From Caulobacteraceae bacterium PMMR1 (GTDB lineage: Bacteria > Pseudomonadota > Alphaproteobacteria > Caulobacterales > Caulobacteraceae): a stretch of 64,000 nt of DNA. The notes below the pieces were generated by a model. It was given only the letters and a program-made list of their open reading frames with translations. It was not told the origin of the DNA and ran no database searches. The stretch lies in assembly GCA_000733915.1 (NCBI GenBank), contig JPOM01000001.1, positions 1,984,001-2,048,000 of the forward strand, in the 5' to 3' direction. This document shows positions 34,743 to 43,038 of the stretch, piece after piece; position 1 is the first letter of the stretch, and each line of letters starts with the position of its first letter. Position numbers and translations under genes: made by a program.

Positions 34743-35264
34743 ATGCGCGCGCCCGAGGTCCTGCTCTCCGCCGAGGCGGTGCAGGCGCGCGTCGAGGCGC
34801 TGGCCGATCAGATCGCGCCCGGGCTCGACGACGACGCCGTGATGGTCTGCCTGCTCACGGGCGGGCTGTGGTTTGCGGCCGATCTGACGCGCGCCCTGAG
34901 CCGGCGCGGCTGCAACCCGCTGTTCGACGCCCTCTGGCTGGCGTCCTACGGCGACGCCGCCGAGACCAGCGGCCGGGTGGTCGAGCGCGCGGGCCTGCAG
35001 CGCCCCGTCGAGGGCCGCCAGGTCCTGATCGTGGACGAGGTCATGGATTCCGGCCTCTCCTTGCTCGCCGCCCGGCGCATCTGCGAGAAGGCCGGCGCGC
35101 GCGAGGTCCGCATCGCCGTGTTCGCGCGCAAGCCCTGGCCCGCGCCGCGCGAGGCGACCCCCGACTTCGTGGGCTGGGAGGCGCCCGCCCGCTTCCTGGT
35201 CGGCTACGGCATGGACGCGGCGGGGCGCTGGCGCGGCGCGCCCGGCGTGCTGGCGATGGACTGA
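34743..35264 (+). CDS. hpt: hypoxanthine-guanine phosphoribosyltransferase-like
   Basis: A 173-residue type I phosphoribosyltransferase. The PRPP loop is VLIVDEVMDSGLSLLAA; upstream are VMVCLLTGGLWFAADLTRAL and an N-terminal SAEAVQARVEALADQI typical of Hpt. It would salvage hypoxanthine or guanine to IMP or GMP. Substrate is inferred. It follows the zinc-ribbon gene by 6 bases and converges on pirin with 4 bases between stops. Confidence 0.87.
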   Translation: MRAPEVLLSAEAVQARVEALADQIAPGLDDDAVMVCLLTGGLWFAADLTRALSRRGCNPLFDALWLASYGDAAETSGRVVERAGLQRPVEGRQVLIVDEVMDSGLSLLAARRICEKAGAREVRIAVFARKPWPAPREATPDFVGWEAPARFLVGYGMDAAGRWRGAPGVLAMD

Positions 35265-35268
35265 CGCC

Positions 35269-36162
35269 TCAGCTCATCGGCTCGGGGCGGGGCAAGGGTA
35301 CGTCCTCCGGCGCGGGGATGAACTCTGAGGCGTCGTCCGGCGGCAGGGGAAAGCGCCCGGCCTGCCAGTCCGCCTTGGCCTCGGCGATGCGGTCGGGCCG
35401 GGAGGACACCAGGTTCCACCAGATGTAGCGCGGGCCCACGGGCTCGCCGCCCAGCGCCATGACCGTGGACGGCTGGGTTGCCGCGATCACCGGCGCAGCG
35501 CCCGCCCCGAAGACGATCATCTGGCCGGGCCCGAAGCGGCGGCCCGCAACCTCGACCTCGCCGGCGGCCACGAAGATGGCGCGCTCTCGGTGGCCAGAGG
35601 GGACGGCGGTCTTCGCCCCGGGCTGCAGCTCCCAGTGGACGTAGAACAGGGGCGAGTGCGTCCTGACGTTCGCCCGCGCGCCGAACGCCTCGCCGGCGAT
35701 CAGCCGCGCCCACAGCCTGCCTTCCTCGTAGGTCGGCAGGTCCGCCGGCGCGTGGTGGAAAAAGCCCGGCTCGGTCTCCTCCGCCTCCGCCGGGAGGGCG
35801 ACCCAGGCCTGCATGCCGTGCATGTGGGCGCCCCGGCTGCGGACCTCAGGATCGGTGCGCTCGGAGTGCACGATGCCCCGCCCGGCGGTCATCCAGTTCA
35901 CCTCGCCCGGGCGGATCGCCTGGCTGAAGCCCAGCGAGTCCCGGTGGTGGATCTCGCCCTCGAACAGATAGGTCACCGTGGAGAGCCCGATGTGCGGATG
36001 CGGCCGCACGTCGATCCCCTGGCCCGGCGCGAAGGCGGACGGCCCCATGTGGTCCAGGAAGATGAACGGCCCGACCATGCGCCGGCTCGGGAAGGGCAGG
36101 ATGCGCCCGACCTCGAAGCCGCCGAGGTCGCGCCTGCGCGCATCGATCACCAGCTCGATCAC
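35269..36162 (-). CDS. pirin-family bicupin protein
   Basis: A 297-residue two-cupin protein. Metal ligands of the first cupin are visible in DVRPHPHIGLSTVTYLFEG and IHHRDSLG, and the GEVNWMTAGRGIVHSER segment is the pirin hallmark. The second cupin is more degenerate (YVHWELQPGAKTAVP). Bacterial pirins include quercetinases and redox regulators; which applies is unknown. Confidence 0.9.
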   Translation of the reverse strand: MIELVIDARRRDLGGFEVGRILPFPSRRMVGPFIFLDHMGPSAFAPGQGIDVRPHPHIGLSTVTYLFEGEIHHRDSLGFSQAIRPGEVNWMTAGRGIVHSERTDPEVRSRGAHMHGMQAWVALPAEAEETEPGFFHHAPADLPTYEEGRLWARLIAGEAFGARANVRTHSPLFYVHWELQPGAKTAVPSGHRERAIFVAAGEVEVAGRRFGPGQMIVFGAGAAPVIAATQPSTVMALGGEPVGPRYIWWNLVSSRPDRIAEAKADWQAGRFPLPPDDASEFIPAPEDVPLPRPEPMS

Positions 36163-36208
36163 CGTCCGCCTCCACGCCTTGCGCTGGAAGCTCTAGCAGA
36201 GGCCGCGC

Positions 36209-36979
36209 TCAGCGGGCCAGCCGCCCGTCGTGCAGCGCCGCCTCCTCGAAGGCGAAGAGTACCGCCGGGTCGGGCGCCTCGATCCTGCGGGCGATCTTGG
36301 CCGGCGCGAGTTGATGCAGGACGTGGCGCAGCACATTGAGCCGCGCGGCGTGCTTGTCGTCGGCGCGCACGCACCACCAGGGCGCAAAGGCGGCGTGGGT
36401 GCGCATCAGCATCTCGTCGCGGGCGCAGGAATAGGCGTCCCACTTGTCCTGGGCGACCGCGTCCAGGTCGGAGACCTTCAGCTGCTTGAGCGGGTCCTCG
36501 CGGCGCGCCTTGAGCCGTCTGGCCTGCTCGGCCTTGTCGATGTCGAGCCAGAGCTTCACCAGCTTCAGCCCGCTCTCGACCAGCATGCGCTCGAAGCCCG
36601 GGGCGTCGCGCAGGAACTCCTCCTGCTGCTTCGCCGAGGAGAAGCCCATGACGCGCTCCACGCCCGCCCGGTTGTACCAGGAGCGGTTGAAGATCACGAG
36701 CTCGCCCGCGGCCGGCAGGTGGCCGACGTAGCGCTGGAACCACCACTGGCTCTGCTCGCGGTCCGAGGGCTTGGGCAAGGCGATCACGCGGGTCGCGCGC
36801 ACCGACAGGTGCTCGACAAGGCGGCGGATGACGCCGTCCTTCCCCGCCGCGTCGCGCCCCTCCAGCACGACGACCGCCTTCTCGCCATCCTTCATCGCCC
36901 GGATCTGGGTCTCGACCAGGGCGAGCTGCACGGCCTTCAGCGCCGCCTTGTAGCCGGGATGGTCGTGGTCGTGGCTCAT
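36209..36979 (-). CDS. ppk2: polyphosphate kinase 2
   Basis: A 256-residue PPK2 that phosphorylates nucleoside diphosphates (or monophosphates) with polyphosphate. Walker A GRDAAGKD at 41-48, lid residues in WWFQRYVGHLPAAGELVIFNRSWYNRAGVERVMGF, which also holds Walker B. The ending region has DEMLMRTHAAFAPWWCVRADDK. The Met at 36979 is chosen because the family N-terminus starts near it; the frame is open further up. Class I (NDP kinase type) seems likely from length. Confidence 0.91.
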   Translation of the reverse strand: MSHDHDHPGYKAALKAVQLALVETQIRAMKDGEKAVVVLEGRDAAGKDGVIRRLVEHLSVRATRVIALPKPSDREQSQWWFQRYVGHLPAAGELVIFNRSWYNRAGVERVMGFSSAKQQEEFLRDAPGFERMLVESGLKLVKLWLDIDKAEQARRLKARREDPLKQLKVSDLDAVAQDKWDAYSCARDEMLMRTHAAFAPWWCVRADDKHAARLNVLRHVLHQLAPAKIARRIEAPDPAVLFAFEEAALHDGRLAR

Positions 36980-37108
36980 GGCCCGATCCTTGAACGCCCG
37001 GCGGGACGAAATCCAGCCCGGACGATCCGTCGCCCCTCCTGCGCTGGCGCGGCGCACGGGGCGGAGCTAGGCAAGCCGCGTGGGAGGCTCGCGCGTGAAG
37101 AGGTCGGG

Positions 37109-37168
37109 GGACACGTCGAGCGGGGACGGGTCGAGCAGGGACGCGTCGAGCGGGGGCACGTCGAGCGG
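37109..37168 (+). repeat. 15-bp tandem repeat, four units
   Basis: Four 15-base units share the pattern GGacacGTCGAGCgG (lower case varies) directly upstream of the acyltransferase ATG. If the GTG at 37080 were the start, they would encode SS-ending pentapeptides (GDTSS, GDGSS, RDASS, GGTSS). Confidence 0.8.
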
Positions 37169-37199
37169 CGCGCACGCCCTTTGCCTGCCGCCGGAGCGC

Positions 37200-38309
37200 A
37201 TGGCCGCCCGCGAGGGCCACATCCCGAGCCTCGACGGCCTGCGCACGATCAGCGTTGGCATCGTGTTGATGTCGCACTTCATCAGCGCGCGTCTCTTCCC
37301 GGGCGGGCTCGGCGTCTACATCTTCTTCGTGATCAGCGGGTTCCTGATCACGCGGCTCCTAATTTCGGAGCGCAAGCGAGCCGGGTCGGTGTCCCTGCCG
37401 CGCTTCTATATGCGCCGGGGCCTGCGTCTCTATCCGGTCGCCATCGCCTACACCGCGATCGCCGTCGTCACCATGCTGGCGATGGGACGACGCTTCAATC
37501 CGCTGGAGCCGATTTCAGCGCTCTTTTACTTTGCGAATTATCTCTACGCCGACGGCTACCACAAGACGGCCCCGTTTATCACCTTCTGGTCGCTGTCGGT
37601 CGAGGAGCACTTCTATTTCCTGCTGCCGGCCGCGCTGATCTTCACGAGAAAGCCGCAGCGGCTGCTGCCCCTGATGGGCGTGGTGATGGCCGCCTGCCTG
37701 GCGATCCGACTGGCGACGGCCGCCCTGCATCCGGAGCTGCTCGACACCCACCATTTCTACTATCGCAGCGAGTGCCGTCTGGACAGCCTGGCGTTCGGCG
37801 TCGCCCTGGCCTGCCTGTGCGAGCTCGACTGGGGCCGCAAGGTCCTGCTCGCGCTGGCCAAGCCCCTGCCCTTCGCCCTCGCACTGCTGATCGTCCTGGC
37901 CTGTCTTGTGATCCGCGACCCGTTCTTCCGCGAGACAGTGCGCTACACCCTTTTGGGCGGCGCGATCGCGGTCGTGATGTGCTTCGTCCTGTTCCGGCAG
38001 AGCGCGCTGTCTCGGGTGCTGAACGCCGCCCCGGTCGCCTTCGTGGGCAAGCTCAGCTACTCGCTCTACATCTGGGATCCGTTCGTGGACGACCTGATCC
38101 GGCCGCACCTGCAGGGCCTGGCGCCGCAGCCGGTGCTGGTGGTCGTGCTCTTCGTCCTGACGTTCCTATTTGCGCTGGCGTCCTATTACGGGCTGGAGAT
38201 ACCGGTGATGCGCCTGCGCCGGCGGCTGCACGGGGACCGCAGGCCCGCGTCCGCCTCCCCCTCGGCGTCCGAGAACGCCAGCCCCGCGGTCGCGCAGACG
38301 GCGGCCTAA
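37200..38309 (+). CDS. membrane acyltransferase, acyltransferase-3 family
   Basis: A 369-residue protein with about 10 membrane spans. The N-terminal IPSLDGLRTISVGIVLMSHF holds the family's active His motif region, followed by YIFFVISGFLITRLL and YMRRGLRLYPV, and FWSLSVEEHFYFLLP. Members O-acetylate sugars in LPS, capsules or antibiotics. I prefer ATG 37200, with GGAG five bases before it; GTG 37080 would add a repetitive Ser/Gly/Asp leader. It lies just before the flagellin cluster, so a glycan target is plausible but unproven. Confidence 0.87.
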   Translation: MAAREGHIPSLDGLRTISVGIVLMSHFISARLFPGGLGVYIFFVISGFLITRLLISERKRAGSVSLPRFYMRRGLRLYPVAIAYTAIAVVTMLAMGRRFNPLEPISALFYFANYLYADGYHKTAPFITFWSLSVEEHFYFLLPAALIFTRKPQRLLPLMGVVMAACLAIRLATAALHPELLDTHHFYYRSECRLDSLAFGVALACLCELDWGRKVLLALAKPLPFALALLIVLACLVIRDPFFRETVRYTLLGGAIAVVMCFVLFRQSALSRVLNAAPVAFVGKLSYSLYIWDPFVDDLIRPHLQGLAPQPVLVVVLFVLTFLFALASYYGLEIPVMRLRRRLHGDRRPASASPSASENASPAVAQTAA

Positions 38310-38319
38310 GCGGGTCGGC

Positions 38320-38886
38320 TCAGGCGGCCTCCGCCCGGGCGATCAGGCCGGAGCGCCGCAGGTCCGCCAGCACCGCGCTCCGCCGCGCCGCCCACTCCTC
38401 CGCCAGCATCGAGAGCAGCACCGCATCGCGGAACTCGCCGTTCTTGAAGCTGTGGCGGCGCAGGTAGCCCTCGCGCCGGAAGCCGGCGGCGGCCTGGGCC
38501 TTCAGCGCCGTCTCGTTGGCGGCGATCACCTCCGACCACACCTTTTGCAGCTTAAGTTCCCCAAAGGCGAGCTCAAGCCCGAGCGCCTGGGCCGCGCGGC
38601 CCGCGCCCTTCCCGCGCGCCTCCGCATCGCCGATGTACCAGTCCCACCGCGCGCGCCGCTGGGCGTCGGAAATCTCGTGCAGGCGCACGAAGCCGACCGG
38701 CCGGCCGTCCAGCAGCACGATCCAGCCGCGCCGGGTCGGGTCTACGGCGAAGAAGCGGAACCAGGCCCGATGCGCCTCCAGCGAGGCGGGCGGGCCTTCG
38801 AACATCCAGCGGTCGACCTCGGGCTCGCGCCGCCACTGGTAGAGGCGGTCGGCGTCTTCGTCGCGCAGGTCGCGGAGTTCGATCAT
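38320..38886 (-). CDS. GNAT acetyltransferase, PseH/RimJ-like
   Basis: A 188-residue GNAT. It starts MIELRDLRDEDADRLYQWR, has the Glu/Trp-rich RRARWDWYIGDAEARGKGAG CoA loop and IAANETALKAQAAAGFRREG typical of RimJ/RimL and PseH. PseH (FlmH in Caulobacter) acetylates an aminosugar on the way to pseudaminic acid, which glycosylates flagellin. Location 56 bases after flagellin 1 on the same strand supports this, but other Pse genes are not in the window, and a generic RimJ-type enzyme is possible. Confidence 0.75.
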   Translation of the reverse strand: MIELRDLRDEDADRLYQWRREPEVDRWMFEGPPASLEAHRAWFRFFAVDPTRRGWIVLLDGRPVGFVRLHEISDAQRRARWDWYIGDAEARGKGAGRAAQALGLELAFGELKLQKVWSEVIAANETALKAQAAAGFRREGYLRRHSFKNGEFRDAVLLSMLAEEWAARRSAVLADLRRSGLIARAEAA

Positions 38887-38941
38887 GATCGCGTCTCCTG
38901 CCCGGCCCCGGCGACCATTTTGCGACGAGCGCGCCTGGGGC

Positions 38942-40141
38942 TCAACCGCCCTTGAGCAGGGACAGGATGATCTGCGGCGCCTGGTTGGCGATGCTGAGCG
39001 CCTGGGTGCCGAGCTGCTGCTTGATCTGCAGCGCCTGCAGGTTGGCGCTCTCCTTGGCCAGGTCTGCGTCGACCAGATTGCCGATGCCGGTGTTCAGGCT
39101 GTCGGTCAGTTTGGAGACGAAGTTGGCGTGGTTCTCCATCTGGGTGGAGGCGGAGCCGAGCGTCGCCAGCGCCGAGGAGACCCCCGCCACCGAGGCGTTG
39201 AGCTTGTTGATCAGGCCGGAATAGTCGGTGGTGAGCCCGAAGGTCTCCGTCCCCGTCACCTGGATGATCGCGCCGCCGGTGGTGGCGTTCTGGCCCTCGG
39301 CGAAGGCGCCCTCGGGGCCGGCGGCGAAGCCGAGCTGGGACTGGTTGGAGAGGGCCCCCGTGAAGTTTGACAGCACGATGGAGCCCGCCGTGCCTGTCAC
39401 CGTGCCGCTGATGGCGAGCGCGCCGGTGCTGGTCAGGCTGGTGGAGCCGGCGAACTGGGCGTTGATCAGGCCCTGGATGTCGGAGGCGGTGTAGGCGCCC
39501 CCCGTGCCCGTACCGCCGCCGGCGGCGAGCGAGACCGTCTTCTTGGTCCCGTCGATGGTCACATCGAAGCTCGAGGCCGAGGTGATCGTCAGCGGCGCGG
39601 AGGAGACGGCGACCAGCTGCGCCTTGGTCGCCGGGCCGCCCGCAAGGCTGAGGTTCTGGCCGGCGACGGAGATGACGGACGTCCCGTTCACGTCCGCCAG
39701 CGCCGTGTAGTTGGCGATCGAGCCGTCGATCAGATTGGCCCCGTTGAACGAGGCGTTCTTCACATAGGTGGTGATCTGGGCGGCCAGCGACTGGTACTTC
39801 TGCTGGTAGGCCTGTCGGCTCGCCGCATCCAGGCTCGCGTCGGAGGCGGCCAGCACGGTCTGCTTCATCTGGTTCAGGAGGTCGGAGATCGCCGTGCCGG
39901 CGGTCGAGGCTACGTCCAGGGTCGACTTGCCCCGGTTCAGGGAGTTGGTCACCGCCTCGTAGGCGGCGACCTGGCTCTTCATGTTGTGCGCAATGGACCA
40001 CAGCGCGGCGTCGTCCTTCGCGCTCGTGACCTTCAGACCCGTCGAGACCCGGTTCTGAGTGTCCTGCAGCTCGCCGCTGGTCTTGTTCAGGTTCTGGAGC
40101 GCAACCAGCGCCGCTTGGTTGGTGTTGATGCTGACCGCCAT
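38942..40141 (-). CDS. flagellin 1
   Basis: A 399-residue flagellin. Conserved D0/D1 N-terminus (SINTNQAALVALQNLNKTS, then NRVSTGLKVTSAKDDAALWSIA) and C-terminus (IGNLVDADLAKESANLQAL, LGTQALSIANQAPQIILSLL) form the filament core. The centre has a Thr/Ser/Gly-rich D2-like domain with FDVTIDGTKKTVSL. It is about 120 residues longer than the small Caulobacter flagellins. Exported by the flagellar type III apparatus; probably translation is controlled by FlbT/FlaF. About 75% alike by eye to flagellin 2. Confidence 0.95.
   Translation of the reverse strand: MAVSINTNQAALVALQNLNKTSGELQDTQNRVSTGLKVTSAKDDAALWSIAHNMKSQVAAYEAVTNSLNRGKSTLDVASTAGTAISDLLNQMKQTVLAASDASLDAASRQAYQQKYQSLAAQITTYVKNASFNGANLIDGSIANYTALADVNGTSVISVAGQNLSLAGGPATKAQLVAVSSAPLTITSASSFDVTIDGTKKTVSLAAGGGTGTGGAYTASDIQGLINAQFAGSTSLTSTGALAISGTVTGTAGSIVLSNFTGALSNQSQLGFAAGPEGAFAEGQNATTGGAIIQVTGTETFGLTTDYSGLINKLNASVAGVSSALATLGSASTQMENHANFVSKLTDSLNTGIGNLVDADLAKESANLQALQIKQQLGTQALSIANQAPQIILSLLKGG
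39791..39937. repeat. flagellin repeat tract, copy in flagellin 1
   Basis: These 147 bases differ from 41537-41683 in flagellin 2 by a single base (39911), also at silent positions, while sequence on both sides has diverged. This indicates recent gene conversion or strong constraint. Confidence 0.8.
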
Positions 40142-40217
40142 CGCCGTCTCCTCGACCGCGCGCGCCTCGAGGAGCCTCCCCCCACGACGAACCGCGCTTC
40201 GTCCGATCGGAGGAAGC

Positions 40218-40248
40218 GTTAACCACGATTGGTAGCCAGTGTGTTAAC
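40218..40248. promoter_or_regulatory. paired GTTAAC sites before flagellin 1
   Basis: GTTAAC occurs at 40218-40223 and 40243-40248, 25 bases apart, in the 132-base gap before flagellin 1. TTAAC is the CtrA half-site of Caulobacterales. No clear sigma-54 element is seen in this gap. Role inferred. Confidence 0.3.
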
Positions 40249-40273
40249 CGCGGTTCGCGCGGCCGACTGGCGT

Positions 40274-40579
40274 TCAGGTCTTCAGCCGCACCAGCGACCC
40301 GGCGACGTAGCCCTCGCGCTGCGCAGCGGTCAGGACATCGAGGCGGGGGATCTCGGCCAGAAGCGCGCCCGAGATCCGGTCGGTGAGGCGGTACACGTAA
40401 AGCCCCGCCGCGGTGGGCTCGATGGTGAGCCGGACGTCGGACTCCGCAGGCGCCGCGGGATGCGGCGGCGCCGGAGCGGGCGTCTGCGACGCCGGGGCCG
40501 GCGCGCGGTCCGGCTGTCCGGACAAGGCGGCCGAAGCGGCGGCGGGGGTGATCGGAGTGAACTCGACGGGCTGGACCAT
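40274..40579 (-). CDS. flaG: FlaG-like flagellar protein
   Basis: A 101-residue protein. A Pro/Ala-rich N-terminal half (TPAPAPPHPAAPAES) is followed by the FlaG core, VRLTIEPTAAGLYVYRLTDR and ALLAEIPRL. FlaG proteins influence filament length in other bacteria. It lies between the two flagellin genes on the same strand, which supports the call. Confidence 0.8.
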   Translation of the reverse strand: MVQPVEFTPITPAAASAALSGQPDRAPAPASQTPAPAPPHPAAPAESDVRLTIEPTAAGLYVYRLTDRISGALLAEIPRLDVLTAAQREGYVAGSLVRLKT

Positions 40580-40630
40580 CTCCTCTGTCGCCGGAGTCTG
40601 GCCGCCGGCGCTCCCTGAAGTCGAGGATCG

Positions 40631-40659
40631 GCGCGCGGACCTCTTGCGAGGTCGCGCGC
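40631..40659 (-). terminator. strong hairpin after flagellin 2
   Basis: On the minus strand a 12-bp stem with one bulged C closes a GCAA tetraloop (core GACCTCGCAAGAGGTC), starting about 32 bases after the flagellin 2 stop. No T-run follows, so it may act as a 3' stabiliser or attenuator rather than a classic terminator. Confidence 0.55.
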
Positions 40660-40690
40660 GCCGCCGCTCGATGGCGGACGAGACCTCCGT

Positions 40691-41884
40691 TCAGCCCCGG
40701 AAGAGGCTGAGCAGGGTGCTCGAGGAGGAGTTGGCGATCGACAGCGCCTGGGTGCCGAGCTGCTGCTTGGTCTGCAGAGCCGTCAGGTTGGCGCTTTCCT
40801 TGGCCAGGTCCGCATCGACGAGGTTGCCGATGCCCTGGTTCAGGCTGTCCACCAGCTTGGAGACGAACGTCAGGTGCGCGTCCAGCGTGCTCGCCGTGGT
40901 GCCGAGCTTGCTGAGCGAGCTCGACACGCCCGCGATGGAGGCGTCGAGCTTGGCGATCAGACCCGAGTAGTCGGTCGTGGTGCCGAAGGTCTCAGCGCCC
41001 GTCACCTGGATGATCGTGCCGCCCGTGGTCGCGTTCTTGCCCTCCGCGAAGGAGCCGTCCGTGCCGGCCGCGAAGCCGAGCTGCGTCTGGCTGGACAGGT
41101 CGCCGGTGAAGTTCGACAGCACGATCGAGCCGGCGGAGCCGGTGGTCGTGCCCGTGATCTTCAGGGCGCCCTGGTCGGTCAGGGTGGTGGAGCCCGCGAA
41201 CTGCGCGTTGATCAGCCCCTGGATGTCCGAAGCGGTGTAGGCGCCGCCCGTGCCCGTGCCGCCGCCGACCGTAAGCGAAACCGTCTTCTTGACGCCGTCG
41301 ATGGTCACGTCGAAGCTGGAGGCGCTGGCGATGGTCAGCGGGGTGGACGCGGTGGCCGTCAGCTGGGCCTTGGTCGCCGGGCCGCCCGCCAGGCTGAAGT
41401 TCTGGCCGGCCACCGAGATGGTCGCCCCGCCGGTGATGTTGGCCAGCGAGGTGTAGTTGGCGGTGGAGCCGTCGAGCAGGTTGACGCCGTTGAACGAGGC
41501 GTTCTTGACATAGTTGGTGATCTGGCCGGCGAGCGCCTGGTACTTCTGCTGGTAGGCCTGTCGGCTCGCCGCATCCAGGCTCGCGTCGGAGGCGGCCAGC
41601 ACGGTCTGCTTCATCTGGTTCAGGAGGTCGGAGATCGCCGTGCCGGCGGTCGAGGCGACGTCCAGGGTCGACTTGCCCCGGTTGAGCGAGTCGGTCACGG
41701 CGTTGAAGGCCTGGACCTGGGAGCGGAGGTTCTGAGCGATCGAGAAGATCGCGCCGTCATCCTTGGCGGAGCGGATCTTCAGGCCGGTGGAGATGCGGTC
41801 CTGGGTGGTCTGGAGCGCCTGCTGCGTGGCCGTCAGGCTCTGCAGCGCGATCTGGGCGCCGACATTGGTGTTGATGCTCGTCAT
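40691..41884 (-). CDS. flagellin 2
   Basis: A 397-residue flagellin with N-terminal TSINTNVGAQIALQSLTATQ and DRISTGLKIRSAKDDGAIFSIAQ, a central D2-like domain (FDVTIDGVKKTVSL, TGTGGAYTASDIQGL), and C-terminal LGTQALSIANSSSSTLLSLF. Preceded by a sigma-54 type promoter at 41958-41973 and followed by a hairpin, so probably its own transcript. Differences from flagellin 1 are concentrated near both termini and in the loop residues. Confidence 0.96.
   Translation of the reverse strand: MTSINTNVGAQIALQSLTATQQALQTTQDRISTGLKIRSAKDDGAIFSIAQNLRSQVQAFNAVTDSLNRGKSTLDVASTAGTAISDLLNQMKQTVLAASDASLDAASRQAYQQKYQALAGQITNYVKNASFNGVNLLDGSTANYTSLANITGGATISVAGQNFSLAGGPATKAQLTATASTPLTIASASSFDVTIDGVKKTVSLTVGGGTGTGGAYTASDIQGLINAQFAGSTTLTDQGALKITGTTTGSAGSIVLSNFTGDLSSQTQLGFAAGTDGSFAEGKNATTGGTIIQVTGAETFGTTTDYSGLIAKLDASIAGVSSSLSKLGTTASTLDAHLTFVSKLVDSLNQGIGNLVDADLAKESANLTALQTKQQLGTQALSIANSSSSTLLSLFRG
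41537..41683. repeat. flagellin repeat tract, copy in flagellin 2
   Basis: Partner of 39791-39937 with one mismatch in 147 bases. It encodes the D1 segment GKSTLDVASTAGTAISD and following residues, which are the same in both proteins. Confidence 0.8.
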
Positions 41885-41957
41885 TTGAACGATGCCCCTC
41901 GTTTTCAGGTGTCCGCGCGCATTTTGCGGGCGGGAGCGTTTTGCTCACGAGGGGCTC

Positions 41958-41973
41958 TGCAAGAGCGGGGCCG
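41958..41973 (-). promoter_or_regulatory. sigma-54 promoter of flagellin 2
   Basis: The minus strand reads CGGCCCCGCTCTTGCA, with GG and TTGCA at the exact spacing of the TGGCACG-N4-TTGCW consensus. It ends about 74 bases before the ATG. Flagellin genes of Caulobacter are sigma-54/FlbD dependent, which agrees. Confidence 0.65.
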
Positions 41974-42095
41974 CGGCGGTCCTGCACGCAAACCCTTGCC
42001 CAGCTTGGCGTTAGGCGGGTGCAGCGCCGGTCAGAACTCGCCGCCCGGCAAGTCCTGCCGGGTCGGGGCGGCAGGATTTGCCGCCCTGGTCGCGC

Positions 42096-42497
42096 TCACG
42101 CCGCCCTAGCGGGCCCGGAGGGGGCCAGGGAATTCGTCTGGGAATTGGGCTGGGGCTGCAGCCCCTGCATCACGGTGCGGTTCACCTGGATCAGGGGCTC
42201 GAAGCTGTCCTCGCCGCGCATGACGGCGCTGGAGTGCCGCCCGACCCAAAGGCTGATCGAGATGATCTGAGCCTTCAGCGCGTCGGCGTTGCGGTTCTCC
42301 GGGTTCAAGCAGTCCGCCGCCAGCGCCGACCACAGCCGCCGGTTCCAGTCCAGGGCTCCGATGCGGGTCGACAGGTCCTCGACCGGCGCGGCGGAGGCCG
42401 CCATCAGCGCACGGGTGACCTCGCCGAACAGGCGGTATTCCAGCTGGCGCGGCGTCTCCGCCTGCTCAACCGTGCGCTGATACGCTTGAAGCGACAT
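42096..42497 (-). CDS. flaF: flagellar biosynthesis regulator FlaF
   Basis: A 133-residue protein matching Fla[53 protein letters not shown]. In Caulobacter FlaF is needed for flagellin secretion and opposes FlbT in post-transcriptional control. It overlaps flbT by 32 bases. The last 25 residues are Gln/Ser/Pro-rich and less conserved. Confidence 0.93.
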   Translation of the reverse strand: MSLQAYQRTVEQAETPRQLEYRLFGEVTRALMAASAAPVEDLSTRIGALDWNRRLWSALAADCLNPENRNADALKAQIISISLWVGRHSSAVMRGEDSFEPLIQVNRTVMQGLQPQPNSQTNSLAPSGPARAA

Positions 42498-42885
42498 CGG
42501 ACTTGAGCCTTCCGTCCTCGTACTCGATCAGTTTGCGACAGCCCATGAGCGCCTTGTAGAACTCGCGCGCCATGACGTGCTTGGAGATGCCGACGCACTC
42601 GGCGAGTATCTCCGGATTGCGAACTGCGCTCATGAACTCGCCCATGCGAGTGGCGAACTCGGCGTAGTAGTTCTGGGCCGCAGCGTCGTCCAGATACATC
42701 ATCATGACGGGGAAGTAGATGCGGCGACCGGGCGTGTTCGCATCCTCCGCCTGCATGATGTCCTTCTCCCGCAGGACGCTGGCCTTGTTCTGGAGCACGA
42801 GCACGCCCCGGCGGTCGCCGTTCTGCACCACGGCGCCGTTCAGCACGAAGCGCTCGTGCGGCTTCAGCGACAGTTTCAGCGGCAT
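42466..42885 (-). CDS. flbT: flagellin translation repressor FlbT
   Basis: A 139-residue FlbT. It starts [26 protein letters not shown], then [14 protein letters not shown] and [13 protein letters not shown]. FlbT binds flagellin mRNA 5' regions and destabilises them until the hook-basal body is finished. ATG 42885 is the family start; the longer open frame upstream crosses a divergent promoter. The gene is first in flbT-flaF. Confidence 0.94.
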   Translation of the reverse strand: MPLKLSLKPHERFVLNGAVVQNGDRRGVLVLQNKASVLREKDIMQAEDANTPGRRIYFPVMMMYLDDAAAQNYYAEFATRMGEFMSAVRNPEILAECVGISKHVMAREFYKALMGCRKLIEYEDGRLKSDVASSVSAHG

Positions 42886-43038
42886 GCGCACGATCCCTCC
42901 GGCGGTCGGGGGCTTGGGGTCACGCCTAGCGCCCGCCGCCTGCACGATAGGTGAACGAACAGGGTTAACGCGGCCTTGCGGCCGCGGAACCCGCCGGCTA
43001 CGCCTCACGTTGACGCATCGCCGCAGGAGAGCCGTCCC

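Noticed and set aside
40142-40273. Sigma-54 promoter for flagellin 1
   Set aside because: A TGGC occurs on the minus strand but TTGC at the right spacing is missing.
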